Made by a program: the position numbers and the translations under genes. A stretch of DNA of 64,000 bases from NCBI GenBank assembly GCA_902569735.1, contig CACFVE010000001.1, positions 1 to 64,000 on the forward strand, read 5' to 3'. Below the pieces are notes generated by a model. That model made no database searches. It had not been told where the DNA came from and saw only the letters and a program-made list of their open reading frames with translations. Below, piece by piece: positions 50,666 through 60,439 of the stretch. Every line of letters starts with the position of its first letter. Position 1 is the stretch's first letter. The DNA comes from an uncultured Pelagibacteraceae bacterium (GTDB lineage: Bacteria; Pseudomonadota; Alphaproteobacteria; Pelagibacterales; Pelagibacteraceae).

Positions 50666-52261
50666 ATGAAAAATTTAAAAAAAAACTTATTTAAATTCTT
50701 TTTATTAATATATCTATTAATAGGATCATATAATTCTATTAACACAGGAATTTCATTTGATGAAAAACATGAGGAATTCAATTGGAATTTTAACATTAAG
50801 CTAGTGAAAGATTTAACAAATGTTTTTGTTCTCGGAGACTCATTTGATAGAGAAGAATTTGACCAAGAAGTAAAATTATATGTAGGTTATGGAATCGGTT
50901 CTCAATTTGTATCTCAACCAATACAATTTTTTTTAAAGGATTTTTTACTTTCAGATAAAAATTTAGATTTATATGGAGCCAAACTATTAGCTAAACACTT
51001 TGTAATATTTTTATTTTTCTTTGTGTCAGGAATTTTCTTTTATCTTATATTAAAAAAATTAATTGATAACGAGATTTTTTGTATCACTGGTTCAATCTTT
51101 TATTTGACATATCCTTATTTGTTTGGACAAGCGATGTTTAGCCCAAAAGATATTCCTTTTTTAAGTATCTGGTTAGTTTGCACCTACGTAAGTTTTAAAA
51201 TTATTGAAAAACTCATAAATGAAAAAATAATTAGAAATAAAGATATTTTTATTTTTTCTTTGGTCACTGCATTTTTAATTTCTATTAGAATTGCAGGATT
51301 TTTAATTTTTCTACAATATTTTATATTACTTCTTTTATTCTTAAACACATATAAAGAAAAGTTTGTATTTTTTTTAAAAAGTTATTATAAAAAAATTTTT
51401 TTCTTTTTTTTTAATTTATTAATACTAATCTTTATTCTAAATCCAATTTTTTTAGTAGATCCTTTTTTATTTTTTGAATCTATTAATGTAAGCGCTAATC
51501 ACTTTAATAATGTTGGAACAAATACATTAGGGGAGACGATGTATTCAACTGATCTGCCTTCAACTTATTTACCTATTTGGCTGTCTGTAAAGATACCATT
51601 AATCATAATTTTGGGTTTAATCATTTTACCTTTTACAGAAAAAAAAATTTTCAATAGAAAGAAAATATCAATTTATTTTGGCACAATTTTAATAACAGTT
51701 ATTTTAATACCTTTAATTTTGATTATTAAAAAAGTTCATTTATACGATGAATTGAGACAAGTAATGTTTTTGATACCATTAATAGTTATTTTAGGTCTTG
51801 TATCTTTATATACAATTTCAAAATTATTATTTTTTACTCTTAGTATTTTAACTATTTCTTTTTTTATTTTAGAAAATATAAAAATTAATCCTTATCAATA
51901 CGTTTGGTTTAATCTTCCATCAAGATACTTAGATTTAACAAATAAATTTGAATTGGAGTATCAAGGAATAAGCGGAAAAGAAATTGCACATTACTTGACG
52001 AACATGGAAAATCAAAATGATTGTATTTTAGCCAATCCAATACATGGCGTAAAACCATTTTTGAATAACACAAATTTTACATGTTTTGATATTTGGCAAA
52101 AAGTTGATACTGATTTTCCAAGACCTTTTTTAGCAGTACAAAATGTAAGAAATCTTAAAAAAAGTTTACCTTATAATTGTAAATCTATTTACGAAACTGG
52201 TTTTAAACTTTTATTTCATAAAGAAAAATTTGTTACTGGAAAATTATTATTATGTGATTGA
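50666..52261 (+). CDS. Polytopic membrane glycosyltransferase-like protein (GT-C type)
   Basis: A 531-residue integral membrane protein with about ten or more hydrophobic helices. The first loop after helix 1 has ISFDEKHEE, matching the acidic D-E motif of GT-C enzymes such as dolichyl-phosphate-mannose transferases; SQPIQFFLKDFLL and FGQAMFSPKDIPFLSIW follow in the usual order. Such enzymes use polyprenyl-phosphate sugars on the periplasmic side. The specific role is unknown. It sits in the small patch between rpsD and the pur run. Confidence 0.75.
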   Translation: MKNLKKNLFKFFLLIYLLIGSYNSINTGISFDEKHEEFNWNFNIKLVKDLTNVFVLGDSFDREEFDQEVKLYVGYGIGSQFVSQPIQFFLKDFLLSDKNLDLYGAKLLAKHFVIFLFFFVSGIFFYLILKKLIDNEIFCITGSIFYLTYPYLFGQAMFSPKDIPFLSIWLVCTYVSFKIIEKLINEKIIRNKDIFIFSLVTAFLISIRIAGFLIFLQYFILLLLFLNTYKEKFVFFLKSYYKKIFFFFFNLLILIFILNPIFLVDPFLFFESINVSANHFNNVGTNTLGETMYSTDLPSTYLPIWLSVKIPLIIILGLIILPFTEKKIFNRKKISIYFGTILITVILIPLILIIKKVHLYDELRQVMFLIPLIVILGLVSLYTISKLLFFTLSILTISFFILENIKINPYQYVWFNLPSRYLDLTNKFELEYQGISGKEIAHYLTNMENQNDCILANPIHGVKPFLNNTNFTCFDIWQKVDTDFPRPFLAVQNVRNLKKSLPYNCKSIYETGFKLLFHKEKFVTGKLLLCD

Positions 52262-52272
52262 GTATATTTTAT

Positions 52273-52950
52273 TTAATTAATAAATATATGACCCCAATTT
52301 GATTTACTGGACCAAACTAATTTGTATTTTTTATCCAACAAAAATTTATAAGTTTCTGATTTTAATATATTTTTATCTGTTATTTCTATACAAATTATTT
52401 TAGGTTTATAAATTTCAAAATTTAAGGATTTTAAGGCTTCTAAATCAGCTCCTTCTAAATCTATATTTAAAAAATCTATTTTTCTATTTTTGTAATTACT
52501 ATTATCTAGAATTGTGTTCAGTTTAAAAGATTTTATTTTTTTTTCTTTTATAAGTCCTTGAAATCTTATTTTAGAAATATCTTTTTTTATAGTTGAAAGC
52601 TGACTTAATTTTTTTTGATAATAAAAAGTAATTTCATCGTCAGTGTTAGAAACGGCAGAATTAATATTTAAATCATTTGGTCTCATAAAATTAAATAAAT
52701 CTACAGAAAATTCACTTATGTCTACATTAATCCCACTCCAGCTATTTTTATATAATAAATAGGTATTACTAAGATGCAATGGATGATAGCAACCAAGATC
52801 AACGTAAAAGCCTTTTTTAATATTTTTTGTATAATCTTTTATTACTAAATCCTCTCCTTCCATCGAATAAGATTTTTTTTTAATTAAATATTTGTGTTTA
52901 ATATAAATGTTATGAAAGATATGAATTTTTTTGAGAAAATTTTTTAACAA
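52273..52950 (-). CDS. FkbM-family methyltransferase
   Basis: A 225-residue methyltransferase. The SAM site is GFYVDLGCYHPLHLSNT (about 47-63), followed by GINVDISEFSVDLF and the FkbM signature IDFLNIDLEGADLEAL near 165-180. Members O-methylate sugars or other hydroxyls in glycans and secondary metabolites. It is the last gene of the leftward sfsA-to-fkbM run (1 bp after the small membrane protein), but by function it belongs with the glycan genes to its left. Confidence 0.88.
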   Translation of the reverse strand: MLKNFLKKIHIFHNIYIKHKYLIKKKSYSMEGEDLVIKDYTKNIKKGFYVDLGCYHPLHLSNTYLLYKNSWSGINVDISEFSVDLFNFMRPNDLNINSAVSNTDDEITFYYQKKLSQLSTIKKDISKIRFQGLIKEKKIKSFKLNTILDNSNYKNRKIDFLNIDLEGADLEALKSLNFEIYKPKIICIEITDKNILKSETYKFLLDKKYKLVWSSKSNWGHIFIN

Positions 52951-52951
52951 T

Positions 52952-53215
52952 TTACTCTATGGTATTTAGTTCGTTTTTAATTTTGTTTATAAAATTATTT
53001 ATTAAAATTCTCTCATCTTTTTTTAAATAGTTTTCTCTTTTTACAGCTTTTTCCATTTCGATTTTTATAGAATCTACCATTCCTTTTCTGCCTTCTTTAG
53101 TTAAAAGTATATCAGTTTGTTTTGTAATTTTATTTAGAGTTCTACCTATAGTAAATTCAAATACAGCTATTAACGCAATTACAGCAATTAATATTTTATA
53201 TATATAATTTCTCAA
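52952..53215 (-). CDS. Small single-pass membrane protein, unknown
   Basis: An 87-residue protein. One hydrophobic helix (about residues 7-25) is followed by a charged, Lys/Glu-rich helical region with possible coiled-coil character. It has no domain I recognise. It starts immediately after the grxD stop and ends 1 bp before fkbM, so it is certainly in the same transcript. The reading frame is well formed and lies in an operon without spare DNA, which supports a real gene. Confidence 0.65.
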   Translation of the reverse strand: MRNYIYKILIAVIALIAVFEFTIGRTLNKITKQTDILLTKEGRKGMVDSIKIEMEKAVKRENYLKKDERILINNFINKIKNELNTIE

Positions 53216-53533
53216 TTAAATAATTCCTTTATTACTAAACATTTTTTTTAGTTCGCCTTTTTCAAACATTTCTTTGACTATGTCGCAACCGCCAATAAAT
53301 TCATTTTTAATATAAAGTTGAGGTATTGTTGGCCAATCACTATAATCTTTAATTCCTTGCCTAAGAATTTCATCCTCTAGAACATTAATGCCTTTAAATT
53401 CAACTTTTAAATGTTTAAGCACGTTTACTACAGCCATTGAAAACCCACATTGCGGATTATCAGGCGTACCTTTCATAAATAAACATACCTTATTTTCACT
53501 TATTAAATTTTTAATTTTTTCTTTTATTTCCAT
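53216..53533 (-). CDS. grxD: Monothiol glutaredoxin (Grx4/GrxD type)
   Basis: A 105-residue protein with the CGFS active site in MKGTPDNPQCGFSMAVVNVL (about residues 20-39), a TIPQLYIKNEFIGGCDIV segment for glutathione binding, and the standard length. CGFS glutaredoxins carry iron-sulfur clusters with BolA partners. It is directly downstream of a bolA-like gene with a 1-nt overlap, the expected pairing. Confidence 0.96.
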   Translation of the reverse strand: MEIKEKIKNLISENKVCLFMKGTPDNPQCGFSMAVVNVLKHLKVEFKGINVLEDEILRQGIKDYSDWPTIPQLYIKNEFIGGCDIVKEMFEKGELKKMFSNKGII

Positions 53534-53763
53534 TATATTGCCTCTGTAGTTATGGAGAATGCATGTAACTCATTACCCATCTTACCTTTAAGAGATTTGT
53601 ACACTAATTTATGTTGTTCAATTTTGTTTAAACCTTTAAACATTTTAGATTTAATAATAGCCGAATAATGATTATTGTCACCCATCAGATCTTTAATTTC
53701 TATGGACGCATCAGGAATTGATGAAATAATAAGTTTTTTAATTTCCTCTATTGGTAATGGCAT
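53533..53763 (-). CDS. BolA-family protein
   Basis: A 76-residue protein of BolA/IbaG type. LPIEEIKKLIISSIPDASIEIKDL at the start and the SKMFKGLNKIEQHKLVYKSLKGKMG segment with the family His (described by key residues FKGLNKIEQHKLVY) are conserved, ending ELHAFSITT. It likely forms an Fe-S complex with the glutaredoxin encoded next. It shares one base with the purL stop and one with the grxD start. Confidence 0.93.
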   Translation of the reverse strand: MPLPIEEIKKLIISSIPDASIEIKDLMGDNNHYSAIIKSKMFKGLNKIEQHKLVYKSLKGKMGNELHAFSITTEAI

Positions 53764-55946
53764 TAGTAATTATTGTACCATTGATTATTAATTTTATACA
53801 GTTCTTTAATGTCAATTTTTAATTCTTTTTGAATTTCAAAATAATCTTTTTGAGTAAATCCAATATTTTCATAAAAAACATTGTTGTTCTTTAATATGTT
53901 TTCAACTTTTTTTAAATTATTTCTATCTATTTCTAGAACATATCTACCTTGATCTTCACCAAAAAAATATTTAAATAAATCTGTTAATTTTTTTGGTTTG
54001 TCTATTCTAACTCCATAATTTGATCCCATAGACATTTCAGCTAACGTGATAATCAAACCACCACTAGAAATATCATGAACAGAATTGACTAAATCTTTAT
54101 TTATTATTTCTAAGACACTTTCCCCATTATTTTTTTCATTAATTAAGTTAATTTCTGGTGGTTGTCCTTCTAAAATCGAATGAATTTCTTCTAAAAAAAT
54201 ACTTTGTTCTAAATGTCCAAAAGTTTTACCGATTAAAAGCAAAACACTATCATTTTTTTTTAGTTGATGGTTCATAGATCTCTTCAGTTTTGAAATTAAT
54301 CCAACTCCTCCTATAACTGGAGTAGGAGAGATATTTTTTTTATTTGTTCCGTTATAAAAAGAAACATTTCCTGAAACTACAGGATAGTTTAAAAACTCAC
54401 AGGATTCTTTTATGCCGGCTAAACATTCTACAAATTCACCCATGATTTTAGGATCTTCAGGATTACCAAAGTTTAAACAATTTGTTATCGCTATTGGTTT
54501 GGCACCTACAGAAATTAAATTTCTCCAATTTTCACATACAATTTGTTTTCCACCAGTTAAGGGATGTGATTTACAATAATTTGATGAGGAGTCCACAGAA
54601 ACAGCTATTGCTTTTTCCTTCTTATGAATTCTGATTATTGCAGCATCCGCTCCAGATTTTTGAGCCGTATCACACATTACCATTTGATCATACTGACTTG
54701 TAATCCAATTTTTGTTTGAATGGTTGGCAGATGATAAAATTTTTATCAAAGCATCTTCAATTTTAATTTTTTTTAATTTTTTTAAATCAATCTTACTTTT
54801 AGTTAATTTTTTTTTTACCCATTTTCTATCGTAGATAGGTGCTTTTGATGCTAAAGCATCCAAAGGAATTTCTCCTTCAATTTTATTATTATATTTAAGA
54901 GTTAGTTTATTTGTATCAGTGGTTTTTCCAATGATTACAAAATCAAGATCCCATTTATTAAATATTTTTTTTGCATGCTGTTCTTTTCCATCTTCAAGAA
55001 TAATTAACATTCTTTCTTGACTTTCGGACAGCATCATTTCGTATGGGGTCATATTTTCTTCTCTACAAGGAACTTTATCCAAATTAAGTTCTATTCCTAA
55101 TTCTCCTTTTGATGCCATTTCAACACTAGATGAAGTAAGTCCAGCAGCACCCATATCTTGAATTGAAATAATAGAATTGTCTTTCATTAATTCTAAGCAA
55201 GCTTCCATTAATAATTTTTCAGTAAAAGGATCTCCTACTTGCACGGTGGGTTTTTTTTCTTCGGAGTCATCATCAAACTCAGCTGAGGCCATCGAAGCAC
55301 CATGAATACCATCTCTACCTGTTTTTGAGCCAACATAAACAACTGATTTATTAAGACCTTTTGCTTTAGAATAAAAAATCTTATTTTTTTTAGCATGCCC
55401 AATTGCCATAGCATTGACTAAAATATTTTCATTGTAAGTGCTATTAAATTTTGTCTCTCCGGCCACTGTAGGTATACCAATACAATTTCCATATCCTCCA
55501 ATACCTGAGACCACTCCATTTAATAAGCTTCTTGTTTTAAAATGATCGGGTGAACCAAAATGTATAGAGTTAAGAAGTGCTATTGGTCTTGCGCCCATAG
55601 TAAATACATCTCTTAATATACCTCCAACTCCAGTAGCTGCGCCTTGATATGGTTCAATATAAGAGGGGTGATTGTGACTTTCTATTTTAAAAATAATTGC
55701 ATCTTCGTCGCCAATATCTATGACGCCAGCATTTTCACCAGGACCTTGAATCACTTGTTTTCCTTTTGTAGGTAAATTTTTTAGATGTTTTCTTGAGGAC
55801 TTATAGGAACAGTGTTCATTCCACATAGCTGAAAAAATCCCCAGTTCTAATAAATTAGGCTCTCTTTTTAAAAGTTTTTTAATTGTAGAGTATTCTTCTA
55901 GTTTCAAACCATGTTGCTCTATTACTTTTTTAGTAATTGTTTTCAT
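53763..55946 (-). CDS. purL: Phosphoribosylformylglycinamidine synthase subunit PurL
   Basis: A 727-residue PurL of the small type, which works as a complex with PurS and PurQ. ATP and substrate segments include [28 protein letters not shown] (key residues SHNHPS and GAATG), [30 protein letters not shown] and a second half starting with [11 protein letters not shown]. It converts FGAR to FGAM with ammonia from PurQ. It starts 2 bp after purQ and shares one base with bolA. Confidence 0.97.
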   Translation of the reverse strand: MKTITKKVIEQHGLKLEEYSTIKKLLKREPNLLELGIFSAMWNEHCSYKSSRKHLKNLPTKGKQVIQGPGENAGVIDIGDEDAIIFKIESHNHPSYIEPYQGAATGVGGILRDVFTMGARPIALLNSIHFGSPDHFKTRSLLNGVVSGIGGYGNCIGIPTVAGETKFNSTYNENILVNAMAIGHAKKNKIFYSKAKGLNKSVVYVGSKTGRDGIHGASMASAEFDDDSEEKKPTVQVGDPFTEKLLMEACLELMKDNSIISIQDMGAAGLTSSSVEMASKGELGIELNLDKVPCREENMTPYEMMLSESQERMLIILEDGKEQHAKKIFNKWDLDFVIIGKTTDTNKLTLKYNNKIEGEIPLDALASKAPIYDRKWVKKKLTKSKIDLKKLKKIKIEDALIKILSSANHSNKNWITSQYDQMVMCDTAQKSGADAAIIRIHKKEKAIAVSVDSSSNYCKSHPLTGGKQIVCENWRNLISVGAKPIAITNCLNFGNPEDPKIMGEFVECLAGIKESCEFLNYPVVSGNVSFYNGTNKKNISPTPVIGGVGLISKLKRSMNHQLKKNDSVLLLIGKTFGHLEQSIFLEEIHSILEGQPPEINLINEKNNGESVLEIINKDLVNSVHDISSGGLIITLAEMSMGSNYGVRIDKPKKLTDLFKYFFGEDQGRYVLEIDRNNLKKVENILKNNNVFYENIGFTQKDYFEIQKELKIDIKELYKINNQWYNNY

Positions 55947-55948
55947 AT

Positions 55949-56626
55949 TTAGTTGAGCAAACTTGAAAATAAGTTAACACCATCAGTATTAGAAACTAAA
56001 TTATCTATCATTCTTTCAGGATGTGGCATCATTCCTAAAATATTTTTTTTTGAATTAAATATTCCAGCAATATTTTCTAAAGAACCATTAGGATTTGAGT
56101 CTTCATCAGTGCTACCCGTGGTATTACAGTATTTAAATGCTATTAAATTTTCATTTTTTAATTTTTGCAAATGTTCTGAATTGGTAAAATAATTTCCTTC
56201 ATTATGAGCAATATTAATCTTTAAAATCTGATCTTTTTTGTATTTATTAGAAAATTTAGTTTGATTATTAATTACCTTAATATTAACGTCTTTATTAATA
56301 AACTTTAATTTTTTATTCCTTAATAAAACTCCTTGCAATAATCCAGTTTCTGTTAAAATTTGAAAACCATTACAAATTCCAAGTATTAAACAGCCTTCAT
56401 TTGCGGCTTTTATAACTTCATTAATTATTAATGATTTTCCCGCAATAGCTCCTGATCTTAAATAATCCCCATAAGAGAATCCCCCTGGTATTACAATAAG
56501 ATCTGATTTGGGTAATTTTGTTTCTTTATGCCAAACCATTTGATTTTTAAATTGCATTTTTTCTAATGCAACAGCTATGTCTCTATCACAATTTGAACCG
56601 GGAAAAACTATAACTGATGATTTCAT
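55949..56626 (-). CDS. purQ: Phosphoribosylformylglycinamidine synthase subunit PurQ
   Basis: A 225-residue class I glutamine amidotransferase. [10 protein letters not shown] at the start, [18 protein letters not shown], the nucleophile elbow [10 protein letters not shown] (Cys near 84) and the C-terminal MMPHPER with catalytic His are in place. It supplies ammonia to PurL. It starts on the last base of purS. Confidence 0.97.
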   Translation of the reverse strand: MKSSVIVFPGSNCDRDIAVALEKMQFKNQMVWHKETKLPKSDLIVIPGGFSYGDYLRSGAIAGKSLIINEVIKAANEGCLILGICNGFQILTETGLLQGVLLRNKKLKFINKDVNIKVINNQTKFSNKYKKDQILKINIAHNEGNYFTNSEHLQKLKNENLIAFKYCNTTGSTDEDSNPNGSLENIAGIFNSKKNILGMMPHPERMIDNLVSNTDGVNLFSSLLN

Positions 56627-56865
56627 TAAATCTTTTTTATCTTGTAATCTTCTATAATCAAATTAGCTAAAAGTTTTTTACACATTTCATCAATTTTTTT
56701 TTCTGCTTTTTTTTGATCACTATCATCTAATTCAATTTCGAAATATTTACCTTGTCTTATGCTTTTTAAGTTATCCATTCCAAGATTTTTTAAAGTATTT
56801 TGTACAACTTTGCCTTGTGGATCTAGCACATCTTTCTTTAAAGTAACTGTGACTGAAAATTTCAA
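56626..56865 (-). CDS. purS: Phosphoribosylformylglycinamidine synthase subunit PurS
   Basis: A 79-residue protein of normal PurS length: VTVTLKKDVLDPQGKVVQNTL at the start, GKYFEIELDD in the middle and CKKLLANLIIEDY at the end. It bridges PurL and PurQ. It begins 1 bp after purC and overlaps purQ by one base. Confidence 0.95.
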   Translation of the reverse strand: MKFSVTVTLKKDVLDPQGKVVQNTLKNLGMDNLKSIRQGKYFEIELDDSDQKKAEKKIDEMCKKLLANLIIEDYKIKKI

Positions 56866-56866
56866 T

Positions 56867-57658
56867 TTATTTTTTTTTAAATTTAATTGAAGTTGTTTTG
56901 CCGAAATTTACCTCACTTATATTAGCTACTTCCGGCATAATATTTAATCTCCTAGCTACTTCTTGATATCCTTGAATAATGTTACCTAAATCTTTTCTAA
57001 ATCTGTCTTTATCTAATTTTTTTTCAGTTTTTACGTCCCAAAGCCTACAAGTATCTGGGCTAATTTCATCCGCAAGAACAATCTCTTTTTTTTCAGTGTC
57101 CTTATTCCATGCTTTACCGTACTCAATTTTAAAATCTACTAATTTAATCCCAATGCCTCTAAACATGCCTAACAATAAATCATTAATTCTTAAAGTGGTT
57201 TTGTCAATTTCAAGTATTTCTTTTTCAGTTGCCCAACCAAACGAATAAATATGTTCTTTTGATATTAAAGGATCTTGAAGTTCATCTTTTTTATAGCAAT
57301 ATTCTAACAATGGTTTTTCTAAAACAGTTCCTTCTGAAATATCTAATCTTTTGGTTAAAGACCCTGTAGCAATATTTCTAACTATAAACTCAATAGGAAA
57401 TATTTCTGCTTTTCTTATTAGCTGTTCTCTCATATTAAGTCTTTTGATTAAGTGAGTTTTTATTCCACATTGAGCTAAATTAGTTAAAATGTATTCAGAA
57501 ATACGATTATTCAAAACACCTTTTCCTTCTACTTTTGATTTTTTTAAATTATTAAAAGCAGTCGCATCATCTTTAAAATGTTGAATCACTAAATTTTTAT
57601 CTTTTGTTTCATAGATAATCTTAGCTTTACCTTCGTATAGTTTATTGCCTTTATTCAT
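56867..57658 (-). CDS. purC: Phosphoribosylaminoimidazole-succinocarboxamide synthase (SAICAR synthase)
   Basis: The ATG at 57658 is used; a TTG one codon earlier is less likely. About 263 residues: KLYEGKAKIIYET (the family N-terminal loop), HFKDDATAFNN, EFIVRNIATGSLTKRL and LVDFKIEYGK with VLADEISPDTCRLWD. It joins aspartate to CAIR in purine synthesis. It starts 9 bp after purB on the same strand. Confidence 0.97.
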   Translation of the reverse strand: MNKGNKLYEGKAKIIYETKDKNLVIQHFKDDATAFNNLKKSKVEGKGVLNNRISEYILTNLAQCGIKTHLIKRLNMREQLIRKAEIFPIEFIVRNIATGSLTKRLDISEGTVLEKPLLEYCYKKDELQDPLISKEHIYSFGWATEKEILEIDKTTLRINDLLLGMFRGIGIKLVDFKIEYGKAWNKDTEKKEIVLADEISPDTCRLWDVKTEKKLDKDRFRKDLGNIIQGYQEVARRLNIMPEVANISEVNFGKTTSIKFKKK

Positions 57659-57667
57659 CAATTTTTT

Positions 57668-58966
57668 TTAATTTTTTTTTAAACTTCTTTTGAAAATTAT
57701 ATTAATTTTTTTAGTATGATAACTAAAATTAAATAGTTTTTTAAGCTTATTAACAGGTATTTTATTTGTTATTTTTTTATCATTAGTGATATTTTCATAA
57801 AATAAAGAATTATTGTTCCAAGTTTTCATAGCATTTCTTTGAACTATTTTATAAGCATCTTCTCTTGAAAAACCAACATTGGTTAATTCTAACAAAATTC
57901 TTTGAGAAAAAAAAATACCCTTAGTAATATTTAAATTCTTAATCATATTTTTTGGAAAAATGTTAAGATTTTTTACTAAATTAGTTAACCTACATAGTGC
58001 AAAATCTAAAGCAATTGTTGAGTCTGGTCCAATATTTCTTTCCACAGCTGAATGTGAGATATCTCTTTCGTGCCACAAAGCAACATTTTCTAAAGCAGGC
58101 ATTACAGTTGATCTTATTAATCTTGCTAAACCGGTTAAGTTTTCACTTAAAATTGGATTTTTTTTATGAGGCATGGCCGAAGATCCTTTTTGTTTTTTTC
58201 CAAAAAATTCTTCTACTTCTAAAACTTCTGTTCTTTGTAGATGTCTAATTTCTACTGCAAATCTCTCAATTGAACTTGCTATAACTCCTAGAGTCGAAAA
58301 AAATTGAGCATGTCTATCTCTTGGAATAATTTGTGTTGAAATAGGTTCAACGCTTAATTTTAATTTTCTAGCTACATATATTTCTATTCGTGGGTCTATA
58401 TTTGCAAATGTTCCAACTGCTCCTGAAATTGCACAGGTAGATATTTCTTTAATGGCGTTTTCTAATCTTCTCTTATTTCTAAGAAATTCTTGATAAAAAG
58501 TTAACATTTTTAAACCAAAAGTAATTGGTTCTGCATGTATCCCATGACTTCTACCTATACATAAAGTAAATTTATGTTTAATAGCTTGTTGTTTTATTGA
58601 CCTTAATAACTCATCAATATCTTTTAATAAAATCTCACCAGATTGTTTTAATTGTAGATTAAAACAAGTATCTAAAACATCAGAAGATGTCATGCCTTTG
58701 TGAAGATATCTTCCTTCTTTACCAACTTTTTCTGTAATAGAAGTTAAGAATGCAATAACATCGTGTTTAACTTTGTTTTCTATATCTAAAATTCTTTTTA
58801 CGTTAATTTTAGCTCTCGATTTAACTTTTTTAACAACACCTTTTGGGATGATTTTTAGCTTTTCCATTGATTCAGCAGCAGCTAATTCAATTTCAAGCCA
58901 AATAGAATATTTATTATAATCCTCCCAAATGGCCTTCAGTTCTTTTCTAGAGTATCTTTCAATCAT
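57668..58966 (-). CDS. purB: Adenylosuccinate lyase
   Basis: A 432-residue member of the fumarase/aspartase superfamily. TSSDVLDTCFNLQL (about 92-105), IGRSHGIHAEPITFGLK with the catalytic His and the signature GSSAMPHKKNPILSE (near 264-278) identify it. It acts twice in purine synthesis, on SAICAR and on adenylosuccinate. It starts 12 bp after map and precedes purC, keeping two linked steps together. Confidence 0.96.
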   Translation of the reverse strand: MIERYSRKELKAIWEDYNKYSIWLEIELAAAESMEKLKIIPKGVVKKVKSRAKINVKRILDIENKVKHDVIAFLTSITEKVGKEGRYLHKGMTSSDVLDTCFNLQLKQSGEILLKDIDELLRSIKQQAIKHKFTLCIGRSHGIHAEPITFGLKMLTFYQEFLRNKRRLENAIKEISTCAISGAVGTFANIDPRIEIYVARKLKLSVEPISTQIIPRDRHAQFFSTLGVIASSIERFAVEIRHLQRTEVLEVEEFFGKKQKGSSAMPHKKNPILSENLTGLARLIRSTVMPALENVALWHERDISHSAVERNIGPDSTIALDFALCRLTNLVKNLNIFPKNMIKNLNITKGIFFSQRILLELTNVGFSREDAYKIVQRNAMKTWNNNSLFYENITNDKKITNKIPVNKLKKLFNFSYHTKKINIIFKRSLKKN

Positions 58967-58978
58967 TTTATAGATTAA

Positions 58979-59728
58979 CTAATTTTTTGACTCAGTAAAA
59001 ATTTCGTATCCATCTTTTGTTATACCAACAGTATGTTCAAATTGTGCAGATAGTGACTTGTCTTTTGTAACAGCTGTCCAACCATCTTTTAATGTTTTTG
59101 TTTCATAATTACCAAAGTTAATCATTGGCTCAATAGTAAAAATCATACCAGCTTTTATTTTTTCTCCAGTTCCCTGTTTTCCATAGTGTAAAATACTGGG
59201 TTGTTCATGAAATTTTTTACCGATACCATGACCACAAAAATCTTGAACAACAGAAAATCCCTTAGCCTCAACATGTTTTTGTATAGTTGAACCGATATCA
59301 CCTAATTGAATGTCTTCTTTCAAAATTTTAATTGCTTTCATCATTGCTTCATAAGTTGTTTCAATTAATTTTTTTGCTTTTACAGATATATTACCTACCT
59401 GAAACATCCTACTAGTGTCACCATGCCATCCATCTTTATAAGCTGTTACATCAACATTCAAGATATCTCCTTCTTTCAAAACTTTATCAGATGGTATGCC
59501 GTGACAAACAACATGATTTGCTGAAGTACAGCTTGATCTAGGGAAACCTCTATAAAACAGTGGAGCAGAGTAAGCTCCATGATCATTTATAAATTCATAA
59601 CACAAATAATCAATTTCATTAGTTGTAATACCAGGTCTAATTATTTTAAAAACTTCATCAAGAGCACCTGCAGCAATTAATCCTGCCGCTCTAGTTCTTT
59701 CAAATGACTCTTTAATATCTCTATTCAT
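58979..59728 (-). CDS. map: Methionine aminopeptidase type I
   Basis: A 249-residue M24A enzyme. Metal ligands are seen in LNVDVTAYKDGWHGDTSR (two Asp), FCGHGIGKKFHE (His), FTIEPMI (Glu) and QFEHTVGI (Glu). The substrate-site His is in ANHVVCHGIP. It removes initiator Met from new proteins. It shares one base with the sfsA stop. This canonical M24 set contrasts with the ectoine-hydrolase-like M24 at 29912. Confidence 0.97.
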   Translation of the reverse strand: MNRDIKESFERTRAAGLIAAGALDEVFKIIRPGITTNEIDYLCYEFINDHGAYSAPLFYRGFPRSSCTSANHVVCHGIPSDKVLKEGDILNVDVTAYKDGWHGDTSRMFQVGNISVKAKKLIETTYEAMMKAIKILKEDIQLGDIGSTIQKHVEAKGFSVVQDFCGHGIGKKFHEQPSILHYGKQGTGEKIKAGMIFTIEPMINFGNYETKTLKDGWTAVTKDKSLSAQFEHTVGITKDGYEIFTESKN

Positions 59729-60423
59729 TAAATTTTGAATTTTATTTTATTATTAAGTTTTATTCCTTTTGATGAAAATTTACAATCATAGCAAAGTACA
59801 TTTAGTTTTTTTTTAACCGCATTGGATAATAATTTTGAATATTCTGGATCTATATCTTCTGCAATAGTAAATTGATCACAATCTTCACGCTGAATAACAA
59901 AAGCAATGAAAACCTTATAACCTTTTTTGCTTGCTTTAATCAACTCATCAATATGTTTAGCGCCTCTAGAAGTTATTGCGTCTGGAAATTCTGCTATTTT
60001 AGATTTTCTTTTTAAAGTAACATTTTTAACTTCTATCAGGGCTTTGTAATTTTTTTTACTAATTAAAAAATCAAATCTTGTATTTTGACCAAATTTTATT
60101 TCAGGTTTTATTTTAATATCATTATCGAATTCTTTAATCATATTGCTTTCTAAAGCATTTTGAAAAATTTTATTTGTGAGATGGGTATTCACCCCAACTT
60201 TTGATCCGTTACTCTCTATTATTTGGACAGTGTATTTTAGTTTTCTATTAGGGTTATTTGATTCACTTAACCAAATTTTGTTTCCTTTATCTAAGAGACC
60301 CTGCATAGAGCCTGTATTCGGACAATGTGCTGTGACTAATTTATCTTTAATTTGAGCATCTATAAAAAAACGCTTATATCTTTTTATAAACACACCTGAT
60401 ATTAATTTATTTTCAAAGTTCAT
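59728..60423 (-). CDS. sfsA: Sugar fermentation stimulation protein homologue SfsA
   Basis: A 231-residue SfsA protein. An N-terminal OB-like part includes VTAHCPNTGSMQGLLDKG (around 31-48), and the C-terminal nuclease-like fold includes FDFLISKKNYKALIEVKNVTL (D and E-x-K positions) and FPDAITSRGAKHIDEL. SfsA was described as a DNA-binding protein in E. coli; its real activity is uncertain and the fold suggests a nuclease. It is the first gene of the leftward run to fkbM and is divergent from a CinA-like gene 16 bp away. Confidence 0.92.
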   Translation of the reverse strand: MNFENKLISGVFIKRYKRFFIDAQIKDKLVTAHCPNTGSMQGLLDKGNKIWLSESNNPNRKLKYTVQIIESNGSKVGVNTHLTNKIFQNALESNMIKEFDNDIKIKPEIKFGQNTRFDFLISKKNYKALIEVKNVTLKRKSKIAEFPDAITSRGAKHIDELIKASKKGYKVFIAFVIQREDCDQFTIAEDIDPEYSKLLSNAVKKKLNVLCYDCKFSSKGIKLNNKIKFKI

Positions 60424-60439
60424 ATATAATTGTTAATCT

